From contig OY292275.1 in the NCBI GenBank assembly GCA_958496175.1, forward strand, positions 52,715,701-52,779,700: DNA of 64,000 bases, read 5' to 3'. The notes beneath the pieces were generated by a model. It saw only the letters and a list, made by a program, of their open reading frames with translations. It ran no database searches and was not told the origin of the DNA. Origin of the DNA: Sisyra terminalis (Eukaryota; Arthropoda; Insecta; Neuroptera; Sisyridae). Positions 11,441-21,389 of the stretch are shown here, piece after piece. Position 1 is the stretch's first letter, and each line of letters begins with the position of its first letter. The translations under genes and the position numbers were made by a program.

Positions 11441-13590
11441 GTTGATTTAAAATACTATATTTATTTTTTGATAAATTCAAAAACTATGGTTCGGCCGGAA
11501 ACGTGGGAAATAAAAAAAATCCTTTGGTTTTAAAAATACATGCATTAGCTCATGAAATTGGCTTGGTTCATATTTTACATTTAGATAACTGAAGTTACCC
11601 GATTGAGTATAATGGCAGTTGCATTTTCGTTAGTTAAATCCAGATTTGTATATCGTTTAGTGAATATTATAGCCCAGACTAACTTCCTTAACACCATTCA
11701 TTATTTCTCTCTCTCGGTACACCTAAAGAAGTATAACTTAAATAAAGTTTATATCAATGTTAATTTGGTTTATATCAATTTAACGGACTAGTTATTAACA
11801 CAATTTTCAATTAAATTATATTATTGACATTATTGACATTATTGGTAATTTTGTTTTAACCTATAGTTCATTATATTATTACTCTGTATTAAATATATGC
11901 AATTGTAATCTAATATTCAAGTTCTATGTACTGATGCTTTGCATCTCTATAAAATGTATGCTGGAATTAAAATAAATAATAATAATGTACAAACTCCCTC
12001 TATTATACTTTTAAGTGGTTACAAGAGATTTGATACTACTTGATGACCACTGAAAAAGGTAGCTTGCCAACCATTGTACTATCTAGCGATAACACGTAGG
12101 GAAACATTTTTCAACTTTAGTTCATTGTTTATGCTTATAATTTACTTTTATTATAGTGAAAATATAATTTTTTAAGTATTCACAATATCATGAAAGGATA
12201 AACGATATTCTTAACTACTAAATAGTTTAAAATCAATTTGTTAGATTAATCGTTCCGATTTATCAAACACATACTATTACTGTTATGTTTTCTCTATTTT
12301 CTGGGTAAGTTTTTATCCGGAAGATAATTGCTTTAGCTGGGTGCAAAATTATCAACCCTTAATCGTATAATAGCAAAATCTTAACTGTATAAAGCAATAG
12401 AGATAGTTTCAAATCCTACAATGGAAAAAATATTATTTTAAAACTAAGACTTTTATTAACAGAACTTTGTAGTCACAAATAACTTCCAGTGCTAAAAATC
12501 AATAAACTATAAATTTATGAAAAAAATGAAAAACTATTTTTTTTATAATTTTATTGATAAAATTTTATTCAATCTTCCGGACTATAAATTTACTTGGAAA
12601 ATCATTAGTTTATAATTTCAGTAGTTCAATGGTATTGTTTTATTGATTGAGAATGTAAGTCGCTTACTAAATTATCAATTACTTAAAAAGCTTAAACAAC
12701 TTTTAATAAAACGGATGAAACGAAAATATTTTTAGCAATTGCAATGTAAACACAAACTTTATATTAAAGAACTTCGACAGTTCAACAGAGCCAAGAAACT
12801 ATATAACATCAACTGTTGAAACAACAACAAATTTTAAACAATGTACGAAAAGTTTGTCAAGTTTCTAACTAAACTTTTATCGATTATAAAAGAATTTTTT
12901 AAAAGTAAAGTCGACATTGTAGCCCATTTAGTTACCGTGACCTAACGTAGCCGTTAGAGTAACCTTGAACATTTGTAAAAGTTGTTTTCGAGTAAATTAA
13001 GAACTTTGAATCTCCATTTAATTTCTCTGGAAAGTTGTGAAACAGTTTTGCCAGCAGAAAGAAAAATTGTGAAACAAAGTGTGTTGAAACAGCTTGTGAA
13101 TGTCATTTGGTAACAACTTCGTCCATTCATCCATAGTTTTGAAGTATACTACTTGTAGGAAGTTTAGTTACTGAACAAAGTTACTACTGCCAGGGTGACG
13201 TCACCATCGACTAGGTCAGGATTTCACAAAGTCTGTGAACTTTCAAACCATCTGTTTTATGTCTACTAAGCTATTGTTTATTTCTTTTTAAATTTTTTAT
13301 AGCAATTTACAATTAAGATTTGGATTATTTCTCGAAAGTTTTTCATACTCATTAATATAATTAATGAATATATGGTATGATAATGACAATTTTATTTAAA
13401 AGTGACAAAAAATTTAGTTTAAAAAAAGTTTGGAAAAATGTTTATTTTAATTAGTGTTCTAGTTAAGCTTAAAACCTGAATGAAAAACAAAAAATCGTGC
13501 GGTGGATGCATGAAAAATAAAAGCAAGTTTTTCTTGTCCATCATTGAAATGTAAAATATCCGAGAAATATCCACATGTGCTTGAAAGCAC
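11441..13590. other. No gene recognised
   Basis: A+T-rich. A donor-like CTGGGTAAGT lies at 12300-12309. The string ATCCGGAAGATAATT near 12317 recurs near 15760 and may mark a dispersed repeat too decayed to bound. No coding frame supported. Confidence 0.3.
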
Positions 13591-13792
13591 CTATGACAAT
13601 CTAGTAAAAATATAAAAGTATATGAATGACGTAGCACGTGAGAGGTGGCTTGGCAGAACGACGCCACCTCCGGACGAGCGTCGCGATGCCGCCGCTAGGA
13701 AGGCGGCGCCTTGGACGCCAATAGCGTCCCGACGCCGGGACAGGACGCTGGCCCCCAAGGCGGTACCACGCACGCGGACCTCTTCTGCCCAC
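13591..13792 (-). CDS. Candidate GC-rich exon behind a strong splice acceptor
   Basis: On the minus strand a run TTTTTTTTCAG ends at 13793, and the next bases are very GC-rich down to about 13634, then A+T-rich again. One frame is open throughout after a 1-base phase: WAEEVRVRGTALGASVLSRR and later FLAAASRRSSGGGVV. Another minus frame and a plus frame (MNDVARERWLGRT) are also open, as expected for GC-rich sequence, so openness alone is weak evidence. No donor is clear; candidates are AC|GTGCTA near 13637 and GG|GTGGCG-type sites. No family recognised. It could be an internal exon, an untranslated first exon or an acquired fragment. The acceptor next to the composition jump is the main support. 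Confidence 0.35.
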
Positions 13793-13799
13793 CTGAAAA

Positions 13800-15600
13800 A
13801 AAATGTATACATGCTGTTTCATACCTTGCTAAATGTCCCCATACATACTACTGATGACCTGATTTTTCCATCTCTCGTCGAACTGTACATATTCCCATCA
13901 CTCTGATGTTGACGAAAATTAAATGCACATTTGAAACATTACTAAATTCTTTTTCTCACATATGTTTAAAACCAAAATTTCCACCACTTTCCTTGAAATA
14001 CTTACAACTATTGAACAACTAAACCGATGTTCATAAATTCTTAATGCACTTTACTAGCTAAAATGTCCCACTTAAGATTTTCCATCATTTTTCCATCATT
14101 TAGCTAATATACTTTCCTATTTCTCTCTTTTTTTGATCTAATTTGCTTTCTAACTACAAAATATTCAGGTACCCAAAAAATTGTTCTTAATTTTCCATTA
14201 GTTTTCAGCTAAAATGACTTTTCAGTAAAAAAAAAAGTTATTTAAACTTTCAATCTTAATGAGATTTTTATTATGTTTTTGGTTAACACTTGCAGGAGTA
14301 CAACTTTAAAGTCTTTAAAAAGTATATACATTGTGAACATGTTATTTACAAGACGCTGGAAACCCCTTGTAATCTACCACAAACTCTCCACATTACCAGA
14401 ATAGAATATTTAAATTTTAAGGATACATACCTATTAAAAACATATAAATTTTCCAAATGACCATTTTTTTTTGGACATTGCCACAAATTTATTTAAGTTG
14501 ACAACATATTTCGCTTGTACATTTAAAAGAAACTTTTTTCACTTCCTTGTCTCAAAAATTAATAGAAAATATACTATTATCCACAGTTTCTGAGATAAGG
14601 ACAGATTGAGATTTTTAAGGGGATCAAAAAAATCAGAATTGGGGGGCACTAGCAAATCGAAATCAAAAGATTATTTGAAAAGCTGAATATTTTTTTTGGA
14701 ATAATATAAATTAAATACACATTTACACATACATAATAAATTTGTTTATAAAAATATGACTAATACTTTCAATATAATGTATTTATAATTAACTGATCAA
14801 TATTTGATTAGAAAAAGTTCTGGTTATTGTAGCTTACTTACTACAGAGTACAAATTTTTAATGGAAAATGCAATGTGAAAGTATAAACTTGAGCTTTTTG
14901 GGTATTTTTATTATAAGGCTAAGATATATTCTTTCCCTTGAGAGTTAATGACCACAGAAAATCAGTAAGCCATTCAATACATAGTTATGGTTACTTTATT
15001 AGAAAATCATTTAATAATATTTCTTCACAATGCATCACTTTATGAATCCAGCCTTAGTATTGTTCACAAATTTCTTTATTTCAGGATTCAGGGTGACAAG
15101 TGATATGTATTTCTTGTATTCAAACATGCAGTATTAAGAAGTACATCATATGTCATTATATAGGAGGTCACCTATGGGAGTAATTATTCCCATTGATATA
15201 GTGTACCTAAAAATTTCGATAACAAATGTAGAATTTTTGATCGTATATGACTAACTACTAACAACAAGCTTAGAAAGTTTTAATTTTTCGATTATTAAAA
15301 TATATTTTTTTTGGTTCTTTTACCGGAAATTCAGGAAATAATTAACTATATTAAATGATTCATAAGGGTCTGCATATGTTTTTAGAATAGTTTTGTAGAG
15401 TTTTTAATATTTGTAATCCAATAATACATACTACATTAGTTGAATCACCTTACATTATTTTTCTGAGTTGAGAATCTTACCTTTTATATTTTAGCTAAGT
15501 AAAAACTATAGGAAAGTTAGGATTCAAAAAAAAGCCAAAAAAAAATTGGAAATTCGTCAATGTTATTTTTCGTTTTCATGTACAGCATTAAATAGTTTAG
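13800..15600. other. No gene recognised
   Basis: A+T-rich. AATTGGGGGGCACTAG at 14636-14651 looks like a fragment of a G-rich transposon end (compare the MITE at 31463) but has no partner. Nothing else supported. Confidence 0.3.
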
Positions 15601-15617
15601 ATGGCGTTAATTTCGCT

Positions 15618-15650
15618 TCTGAAGAGACGCAAGTTCGTAACGTAGTCATT
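15618..15650 (+). ncRNA. Degenerate hammerhead-like core
   Basis: CTGAAGA at 15619-15625 fits the core CUGANGA. It is followed by a short hairpin GA...TC, then GTA (expected GAA) and the self-complementary ACGT at 15640-15643 with A as the possible cleavage base. Stem I does not pair well and the GAA is mutated, so this is a relic at best. Its value is its place, 0.3 kb from a better copy. Confidence 0.25.
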
Positions 15651-15804
15651 TAATAGATAATAATGTACCTGTTATATTAATTTTTCACATTTATTCCACA
15701 CAAGTCATTACTGTTTGGGGAAAATACACATTTTTATGCATCTACAAGATAAAATTGTATCCGGAAGATAATTATTATCCTTGAGATGTAAAAAAGCTGT
15801 CCTA

Positions 15805-15990
15805 CATGTTTAACATTGATAAGTATTTTATTTATTTCCGAGTCATAATAAATTAATGGATAATAATATTTATATTTATATATATTTTTTTAAAATAATT
15901 ATTACCTGACGATGACAGTCAAAAACTGTTCAAATGCGTCGTAGTAAAGAAGAAATTGAGTCTCATAAGATATATATTATTATCCATTAA
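15805..15990 (+). repeat. Foldback family C, copy 1, with ribozyme-like core
   Basis: The left part TTGATAAGTATTTTATTTAT, then CCGAGTCATAATAAATTAAT, is the inverted complement of sequence at 25695-25745. TTAATGGATAATAATAT near 15854 pairs with ATATTATTATCCATTAA near 15970-15986, so the copy folds on itself. The hammerhead-like core sits between the arms. No coding capacity; target duplication not identified. Confidence 0.65.
15899..15947 (+). ncRNA. Hammerhead ribozyme-like motif (family C)
   Basis: In order: TTATTAC (15899-15905, stem I 5' half), CTGACGA (core, CUGANGA with N7=C), one extra T, GACAGT / ACTGTT (stem II, 15914-15919 with 15925-15930), CAA (expected GAA), ATGCGT (15934-15939, self-complementary allowing G-U), C (cleavage base H17), GTAGTAA (15941-15947, stem I 3' half, 7 pairs with one G-U). 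The only core departure is C for G12, which probably abolishes cleavage in this copy. The layout is a type I hammerhead whose short stem III would form between two molecules. Confidence 0.5.
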
Positions 15991-16039
15991 GGCCCTACAT
16001 GTATTATTTCTTGAAAAAAATCAGTAAAATTAGTAAATA

Positions 16040-16350
16040 ATATTGCCGTACTATAGATGTACTGGAAAGAAATTTCGATTTTAAACCTATAACCATCTAA
16101 TTGCCATTTATCTGCTTATATGATATTTCAAAGTGGTACTTAAGACAGTTAACTAATAAAACATTACAAAATATTTTTTATTCCGAAAGCTATATTGAAA
16201 TGGTAAGATCAACAACTCGAAAGAATATAAATTCGGTAGATAATTTAAGCTCTTCGAAGTTGGAAGGGTTGGAACGCAAAATTGATAGTAAAATAAATTT
16301 ATAAGTTAAAAGCTATTGCTTTTAAGTAATAAGTGTAAAAATTTATGATT
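16040..16350. repeat. Old direct duplication, left copy
   Basis: CTAATTGCCATTTATCTGCT near 16097, ATATTTCAAAGTGGTACTTA and AGCTATATTGAAATGGTAA near 16188 reappear with substitutions at 16715-16840. The two copies flank the foldback at 16356-16656. The 67-codon open frame here (16101-16304) is not conserved in the other copy, which has stops, so I do not call it a gene. Confidence 0.55.
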
Positions 16351-16355
16351 AAAAT

Positions 16356-16656
16356 AAATAAGAAGACAATTCGGGTTGCTTTAGATCGGGTTTTTTATTT
16401 AAAATTTTGATTATTCAATTGACTACGTTTCGTTACTTATCGTAACTTCATCATGCTTCTTGATTCACAAAAATAAAATATTTTCAATTTCATTGACATT
16501 TTTTGTGAATCAAGAAGCCTGATGAAGTTACGATAAGTAACGAAACGTAGCTTATTAAATAATAGAAATATTAAATAAAAAAAAACCGATCTTAAACAAC
16601 CTGAATTGTTTTCTTATTTAAAAAAATGAAAGCTGAGATCTGAATTTTATCATCTA
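16356..16656 (+). mobile_element. Foldback family B, copy 1 (both arms), hammerhead-bearing
   Basis: Left arm 16356-16480 and right arm 16485-16620 are inverted copies. The ends AATAAGAAGACAATTCGGGT and its complement near 16605-16620 recur in two further copies. Both arms carry the ribozyme-like core, in opposite orientations. All three copies have an extra right-hand tail outside the inverted repeat (GCTGAGATCTGAATTTTATC, then ATCT), so the element is asymmetric, unlike a simple MITE. No protein coding. An inverted partial repeat with hammerheads recalls the pseudo-LTRs of Penelope-like elements, but no reverse transcriptase is present, so this is inference. Confidence 0.7.
16515..16553 (+). 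ncRNA. Hammerhead ribozyme-like motif (family B, best copy)
   Basis: AAGC (16515-16518, stem I), CTGATGA (16519-16525, core), extra A, GTTAC GATAA GTAAC (stem II hairpin, 16527-16541), GAA (16542-16544), ACGT (16545-16548, self-complementary stem III), A (cleavage base), GCTT (16550-16553, pairs with AAGC). All invariant core bases are present. An extra A before stem II is known from one natural viroid hammerhead. In cis the stem III would have no loop, so activity would need two copies pairing, as reported for other retroelement hammerheads with short stem III. Cleavage is predicted after 16549; not tested. Confidence 0.6.
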
Positions 16657-16679
16657 TTAAAATAAATAATAAGAGGATC

Positions 16680-16930
16680 GGAAAGTAATGTCATTACTGA
16701 ACCTATCGACATTCAATTGCCATTCATCGGTTTATAAGTAATTTCAAAGTCATACCTAAAGACATTTTCTGATTAGCATGACTAATTAACTCACAAAAAA
16801 TTAAAAATATTTATTATTCTAAGCTCTATACTGAAATGGTTAAATAAATTCCCATAGGAATACAAATTCGGTATTATAAGCTTCAAAATTAAAGCTTGTG
16901 TAAAAATTTTGTGTTTAAACTTTAGGTTAA
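16680..16930. repeat. Old direct duplication, right copy
   Basis: Diverged copy of 16040-16350: TCAATTGCCATTCATCGGTT, TAATTTCAAAGTCATACCTA and AGCTCTATACTGAAATGGTT correspond in order to the left copy. Length and order match, so one event duplicated at least 250 bp. Confidence 0.55.
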
Positions 16931-16992
16931 GAAAACGACATTGCTTTCCGATTCCCTATATACATTTTTGAGTAAAATATGCTTTTTTTTGA

Positions 16993-17115
16993 TGATTTGG
17001 TATTCAGTATTCGACCGAATAGTAAGCAATATTTGGTCGAATACCGAATATTAAAAAAAGGTAGCCGAATAGGCCGAATACTGAATAGTGGCCGAATATT
17101 CGTGGCATCTCTAGT
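16993..17115. mobile_element. Truncated hAT-like MITE with GAATA-rich repeats
   Basis: The right end reads GAATATTCGTGGCATCTCTA (17096-17115). TGGCATCTCTA is the complement of TAGAGATGCCA, a hAT-like terminus similar to the MITE at 6032. The inside is built of imperfect CCGAATA / TATTCGG repeats in both orientations. No matching left end was found, so the copy is truncated. The open frame across it is low complexity and not a gene. Confidence 0.5.
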
Positions 17116-17119
17116 TTTT

Positions 17120-19140
17120 AAGCCGCACCAACTGGTTAGTTTTCAATACGAAATAAAAAATAACCACATTACATGGAAAATGTTTAAACAGTACCCCAAA
17201 TAAAGTCTTCAAAGTTGATAAGTTTGGCTAACAATTTTCACAACTTTAAATTAGTATTATTGAGAGAGCATATTCATTTATATGGTTTTATTGGATTTAA
17301 GTTTATTCATTATTGATTTTATTTTTTTTTTTATTTTGAATACATATTTTTGATTCCTTCAATTGTGAATAGAATTTCGAAGAAAAAAATAATACGAAAC
17401 CGTCGAAGAACATTGAATACAAACTGTAAAATTATTTGAATTTCAGCCTTTTTTCCCCAACACCAACACATAGTAATAAATGATAATAATAAAACGTTTT
17501 GCACGAATGGTGGACAATGTTATCCATAAAAATGTCGATAATAAAATTTCATTGTACTGATCACATTCGTATCGAACAAAAACAAAAAGTTTTCGCTTGT
17601 CAAAGTTTTTAGTGCCTCTCGACTCCCATCGCTATATCTATATCTCGTGTATAGATTCGTACATATATGGATGTCATACTATTTTCTTGACTGACCACAA
17701 TCGCATAAAATATCGCCTGTTTGTTTCGAACTGGCTGACTTCGAATCATAGATAATGCTTTCGATGGTTCTTATGTTTGTGCTGGACAAGCACTGATAAG
17801 AAACACTGATTTCATAGAACTGACAAAAACAATAATTTCTTACAGTGCTTGTTGATTCGAATGGCAGCCATGTAATCGTTCGATCGCTTGTTTGATATCG
17901 AAATTCTCGAACGATTCAACGCAAAGCTGGTCCATTTAATCTATCTAATGTAAGGACTCCAATAAAATTAAAACTCTTTCACCAAATACTATGCATAATA
18001 TATCATATTTCGTCTCGTACGGTTCAATTAGTTTGAACTTTACGTAAGAAAATATTATATTAAAATTTGCTTTGAGAACAGAATCTACACTGTCCCACGA
18101 GACAAACTTGATGCTCTGGCTGAGATTTAAACGGTAATCTAACCCGGTTATAACATCAAAGAGGTGAATCTTTTAAGCCCAGTAACCATGGCGTGGGATT
18201 TCCCCATAAGCTGCTACAACCTCCCCTTATAACGGATGACTCATTATATATTTAGCGCATATTTTCTTTCTTTTAGTTCCACCAATTTGAAATGTGCCTC
18301 CTTTAATTCATTTAAATTTTATACTCATCTATTAATAGGTGATTGTGTATCTCACATACCGGTAGCAGAGTTTCACTGAAAAATTCAAGATCCTGAATAT
18401 TGAATTGTTGGGGAATCAATTTTCTCTAATATTTATGACTATTGCCAGTGAACGACAGTCGTAATCAAAGCTTCACTGATGATTGTATTATTTGTGTCTA
18501 TCTTTAATGACAACTCCCAGATATTTTATAGGAACTGATAGAGGCTAATGTTATTGCTTGGTTCGATATTTACTAGGTTAGGGGAAAACTTTCCTAGTAC
18601 TATAACTCAGAAAACTTTTTACAAACAACATGCTGTTAAAGCCTTAAATTACTACGCACCAAAAGAAAATAACGTGCAATACGATTTGGATTTGCCAAAT
18701 TCATAACAAAAATATCACGTAATATACACTTTTTTTGGCCCTTATTACAATTCAAACTATAATTGCATTAATGCTAAATCTTATTCTAACTTTTACCACC
18801 AAACATCACTACAACATTAAACTTTAGAGTAGAGCAAAATAACAAAATGTGAACTAGCCTAGCTTAGCTTGTTATTACAGGAATTCTGGTCATTGTAATT
18901 CCATTAACTACTTAGTACTTATACACATTGTTAATACTACAGGCGAGCTTTCAATCCAATACATTTACAAGCTAACGGATTTTGTTACTCTGTTTTCAAA
19001 CTGGACAGAGTAAATCAAATTGTAACACATTTGTAATTGTTAAGTATAGTTAGTGATTAAAAAAAAATAAAATATAAATTGTTGAATAAAAGTTTTATTG
19101 ATTTTTCCAATAGATATAAGAAAAGAGCGTGGAAAATAAT
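17120..19140. other. No gene recognised; composition-shifted patches
   Basis: GC-richer patches lie at 17610-17960 and 18085-18250 (CTAACCCGGTTATAAC, CCATGGCGTGGGATTTCCCC). They have no open frame of note and could be conserved regulatory sequence. An acceptor-like TTTTCTTTCTTTTAG lies at 18264-18278. Otherwise A+T-rich. Confidence 0.25.
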
Positions 19141-19560
19141 ATAAGAAGCGACATATCTCGTTAGGATGGTGGTAAATGAAATAGTTGGGCCTGAAAGGTG
19201 GTGACATAAATGAAGATGAAGAAAGAGGTAGAAGACATGGGTTCTGTACAAGACATTAGCAGGAACACTAATTGCTTTACACCAGCGGTGGCCGATGACA
19301 CGGGTCCAGAGTGGTCCACTACCTCTACAACTGTCCGTCCTTCTATCTGACATTTACGTTACTGTTTTCTCCCTTATTTTCACAAACGCCCCAAAAAGCC
19401 ACCCCAAACAGACAACTAGTTTCTAATGCGGCTGAGTTACTTAGGTGTTGGATAGGTAAATAATTGCTAGATTCAAGTATCACTTCTATCTCTTCACAGG
19501 ATAGTCCTGTTAATGGAGCTTTAATTATAGCTGTGTCTAAGAACAAACTAGCATATGAAA
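19141..19560. other. GC-richer block upstream of a possible recursive splice site
   Basis: Sequence from about 19240 to 19420 is richer in G and C (CACCAGCGGTGGCCGATGAC at 19280-19299). Two overlapping minus-strand frames (19353-19057 and 19546-19343) are open, neither recognisable. CACCAG at 19280-19285 could be an acceptor. I cannot decide between exon and conserved non-coding DNA. Confidence 0.2.
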
Positions 19561-19564
19561 TATA

Positions 19565-19590
19565 TTATTTGTTTTCTTTCAGGTAAGCAG
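19565..19590 (+). promoter_or_regulatory. Candidate recursive (ratchet) splice site
   Basis: TTTGTTTTCTTTCAG|GTAAGCAG places a near-consensus 3' splice site (AG at 19581-19582) directly against a 5' splice site (GT at 19583-19584). This juxtaposition is the known signature of recursive splicing in long insect introns. If real, the window is inside a long plus-strand intron. Single-site evidence only. Confidence 0.3.
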
Positions 19591-19599
19591 TTGTGTGTG

Positions 19600-20226
19600 G
19601 GGTCAACCTTTTTGATGCGGTTTGGTATGTATACAATTATCAAGTGATAAATACAAGATGTTGTAAGAAGTGATAAAATATTTTTGTCTTTCGTTTGAAA
19701 AAAATTTATTTTATACGTAACAGGATAATTTGCATAAAGTGATTAAAATCAATAGCAGCAAAAAATTAATTTTCCCAACATATTTAGCTGAACAATCGAA
19801 GTTATGGTTTTCTTTGAGCTTTGCTTCAATGAATTATGTTTTCTAAATTATGTTACACAAATCATAAAAATCTTAAGTAAATACAATCAATATCTTATGC
19901 TTATTTTAACAATATAACAAACGTTCAAAATTAAAAATATTTCTATTTTATATCTTGTTATTATTTGTAATTAAAATAGGTTAAAAGAAATTAATTTATT
20001 TATGTGATATTAGATAATTCATAAATGAAAAAAACATTAATTTTATAATTGACTAATTTTGAAAGTGTTGCAAGTCTTTTACAACCCGTACATATACTTA
20101 AGTTTAGAAAAGTTTTCCTAATAAATTTATATAATCAAATTAGACATTGATAAACAAGTTGAAATATTTCCAGATTTGATAAAGATTTAAATCTTTTTTT
20201 TCTAATTAACAGATAAGCCAATTTTC
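19600..20226. other. No gene recognised
   Basis: A+T-rich sequence without supported features. Confidence 0.3.
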
Positions 20227-20426
20227 AATAAGAAGACAATTCAGGTTGCTTAAAATCGGTTTTCACAAAAAAATATTTTTTGTGAATCAAGAAGCCTGAT
20301 GAAGTTACAATACGTAACGAAACGTAGCTAATTGAATAGTAAAAATATTAAATAAAAAAAACGGATCTTAAACAACCTGAATTGTCTTCTTATTTAATAA
20401 AAGCTGAGATCTGAATTTTATCATCT
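20227..20426 (+). mobile_element. Foldback family B, copy 2 (one ribozyme arm)
   Basis: Ends AATAAGAAGACAATTCAGGT (20227) and its complement near 20380-20396, plus the family tail GCTGAGATCTGAATTTTATC. The left ribozyme-bearing arm is deleted; only the right arm remains. The ends are closer to the consensus than in copy 1. Confidence 0.7.
20292..20330 (+). ncRNA. Hammerhead ribozyme-like motif (family B, copy 2)
   Basis: AAGC, CTGATGA (20296-20302), extra A, GTTAC AATAC GTAAC (20304-20318), GAA, ACGT (20322-20325), A, GCT (20327-20329). Core intact. The stem II loop differs from copy 1 while its pairs are kept, and stem I is reduced to three pairs. Confidence 0.55.
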
Positions 20427-20675
20427 ACCAATTTTTAATATTCTTTAACAGCAGAAACTGCACTTGCACCACTTTCCAAATAAACCTTCTAAATGAATCT
20501 TTTGAAAATATATTGAGAAATACAAATTACTGGATGTGATAGTTGGATAAATATAACGATAAAAATTTATCTGGCCGACAAATAGGATAAACCAACGACA
20601 GAAAAGGTTTTTGAAATTCCAATTAAATATTTAGAATGACTACCAATGTTGGGTGTACTTATGTAGGCGCATTAG

Positions 20676-21042
20676 AATTATACTTATTTTTCATAATTGA
20701 AAAAATGTTTTTAATCCACTGCCATAGCATCTTCCAGTAGTGCCTGAACTGGCACTCCTTTTATAAGTGGTTTGTGATAACTAAAACACTATTCGAATTT
20801 AAACAAAATTTTTACTTTTAATATTTAATATATAGGCAAATTAATGCATGGTGGTAAAGCCAGAGAACAAAGAATGTAAGCCCATATATGTAGTGTAATA
20901 CAAATACAATAATTATTGTATTAATTTTGAATCAATTAATTCTTGTCATTGGTTTCAACTGTTATTTCCTTTTCATTCAATTGCCAATTTTTGCCATTTG
21001 GCAGTTTTATCAAGGTTGGGCTGTAAATATTTCCCAGAAATT
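20676..21042 (+). repeat. Dispersed repeat family A, copy 2 (long form)
   Basis: Aligns along about 360 bp with 43530-43893: both contain AATTGAAAAAATGTTTTTAA, TCCACTGCCAT, AGAGAACAAAGAATGTAA, CATTGGTTTCAACTGT and end at TTTCCCAGAA. Directly followed by family B copy 3. Non-coding. Confidence 0.75.
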
Positions 21043-21383
21043 AAATAAGAAGACAATTCAGGTTGTTTAAGATCAGTTTTTCTATTTTTTTTTTATTTAA
21101 TATTTTTAATATTCAAATTAGCTACGTTTCGTTACGTATCGTTACTTCATCAAACTTCTTGAATCACAAAAAATATAAAAGTTTCAATTTAAATTCAATA
21201 ACAAAAAAAAATTCAAACTATTATATTTTTTGTGATTTCAGAAGCCTGATGAAGTTACGATACGTAATGAAACGAAGCTAATTTGAATATTAAAAGATAT
21301 GAAATAAAAAATAAAAAAACGATCTTTAGCAACTTGAATTGTTTTCTTATTTAATTAAAGTTGAGATATGAATTTTATCATCT
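21043..21383 (+). mobile_element. Foldback family B, copy 3 (both arms)
   Basis: Same ends (AATAAGAAGACAATTCAGGT near 21044; complement near 21338-21352) and the family tail ending TTTTATCATCT at 21383. Both arms carry the ribozyme-like core (left arm on the minus strand near 21122-21155). It lies immediately after family A copy 2, so one may have inserted at the edge of the other. Confidence 0.7.
21242..21280 (+). ncRNA. Hammerhead ribozyme-like motif (family B, copy 3, decayed)
   Basis: AAGC, CTGATGA (21246-21252), extra A, GTTAC GATAC GTAAT (stem II with a terminal G-U), GAA, then ACGA where ACGT is expected. The change removes U16.1 at the cleavage site, so this arm is probably dead. The opposite arm keeps GAAACGTA but has a mutated core start. 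Confidence 0.45.
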
Positions 21384-21389
21384 CTTTCC

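Noticed and set aside
11603..11791. 62-codon plus frame
   Set aside because: Composition is that of random A+T-rich DNA; no motif, splice signal or repeat support.
16101..16304. 67-codon plus frame
   Set aside because: The duplicated copy at 16.7-16.9 kb does not keep the frame.
16979..17203. 74-codon plus frame
   Set aside because: It runs through the GAATA-rich MITE remnant and is low complexity.
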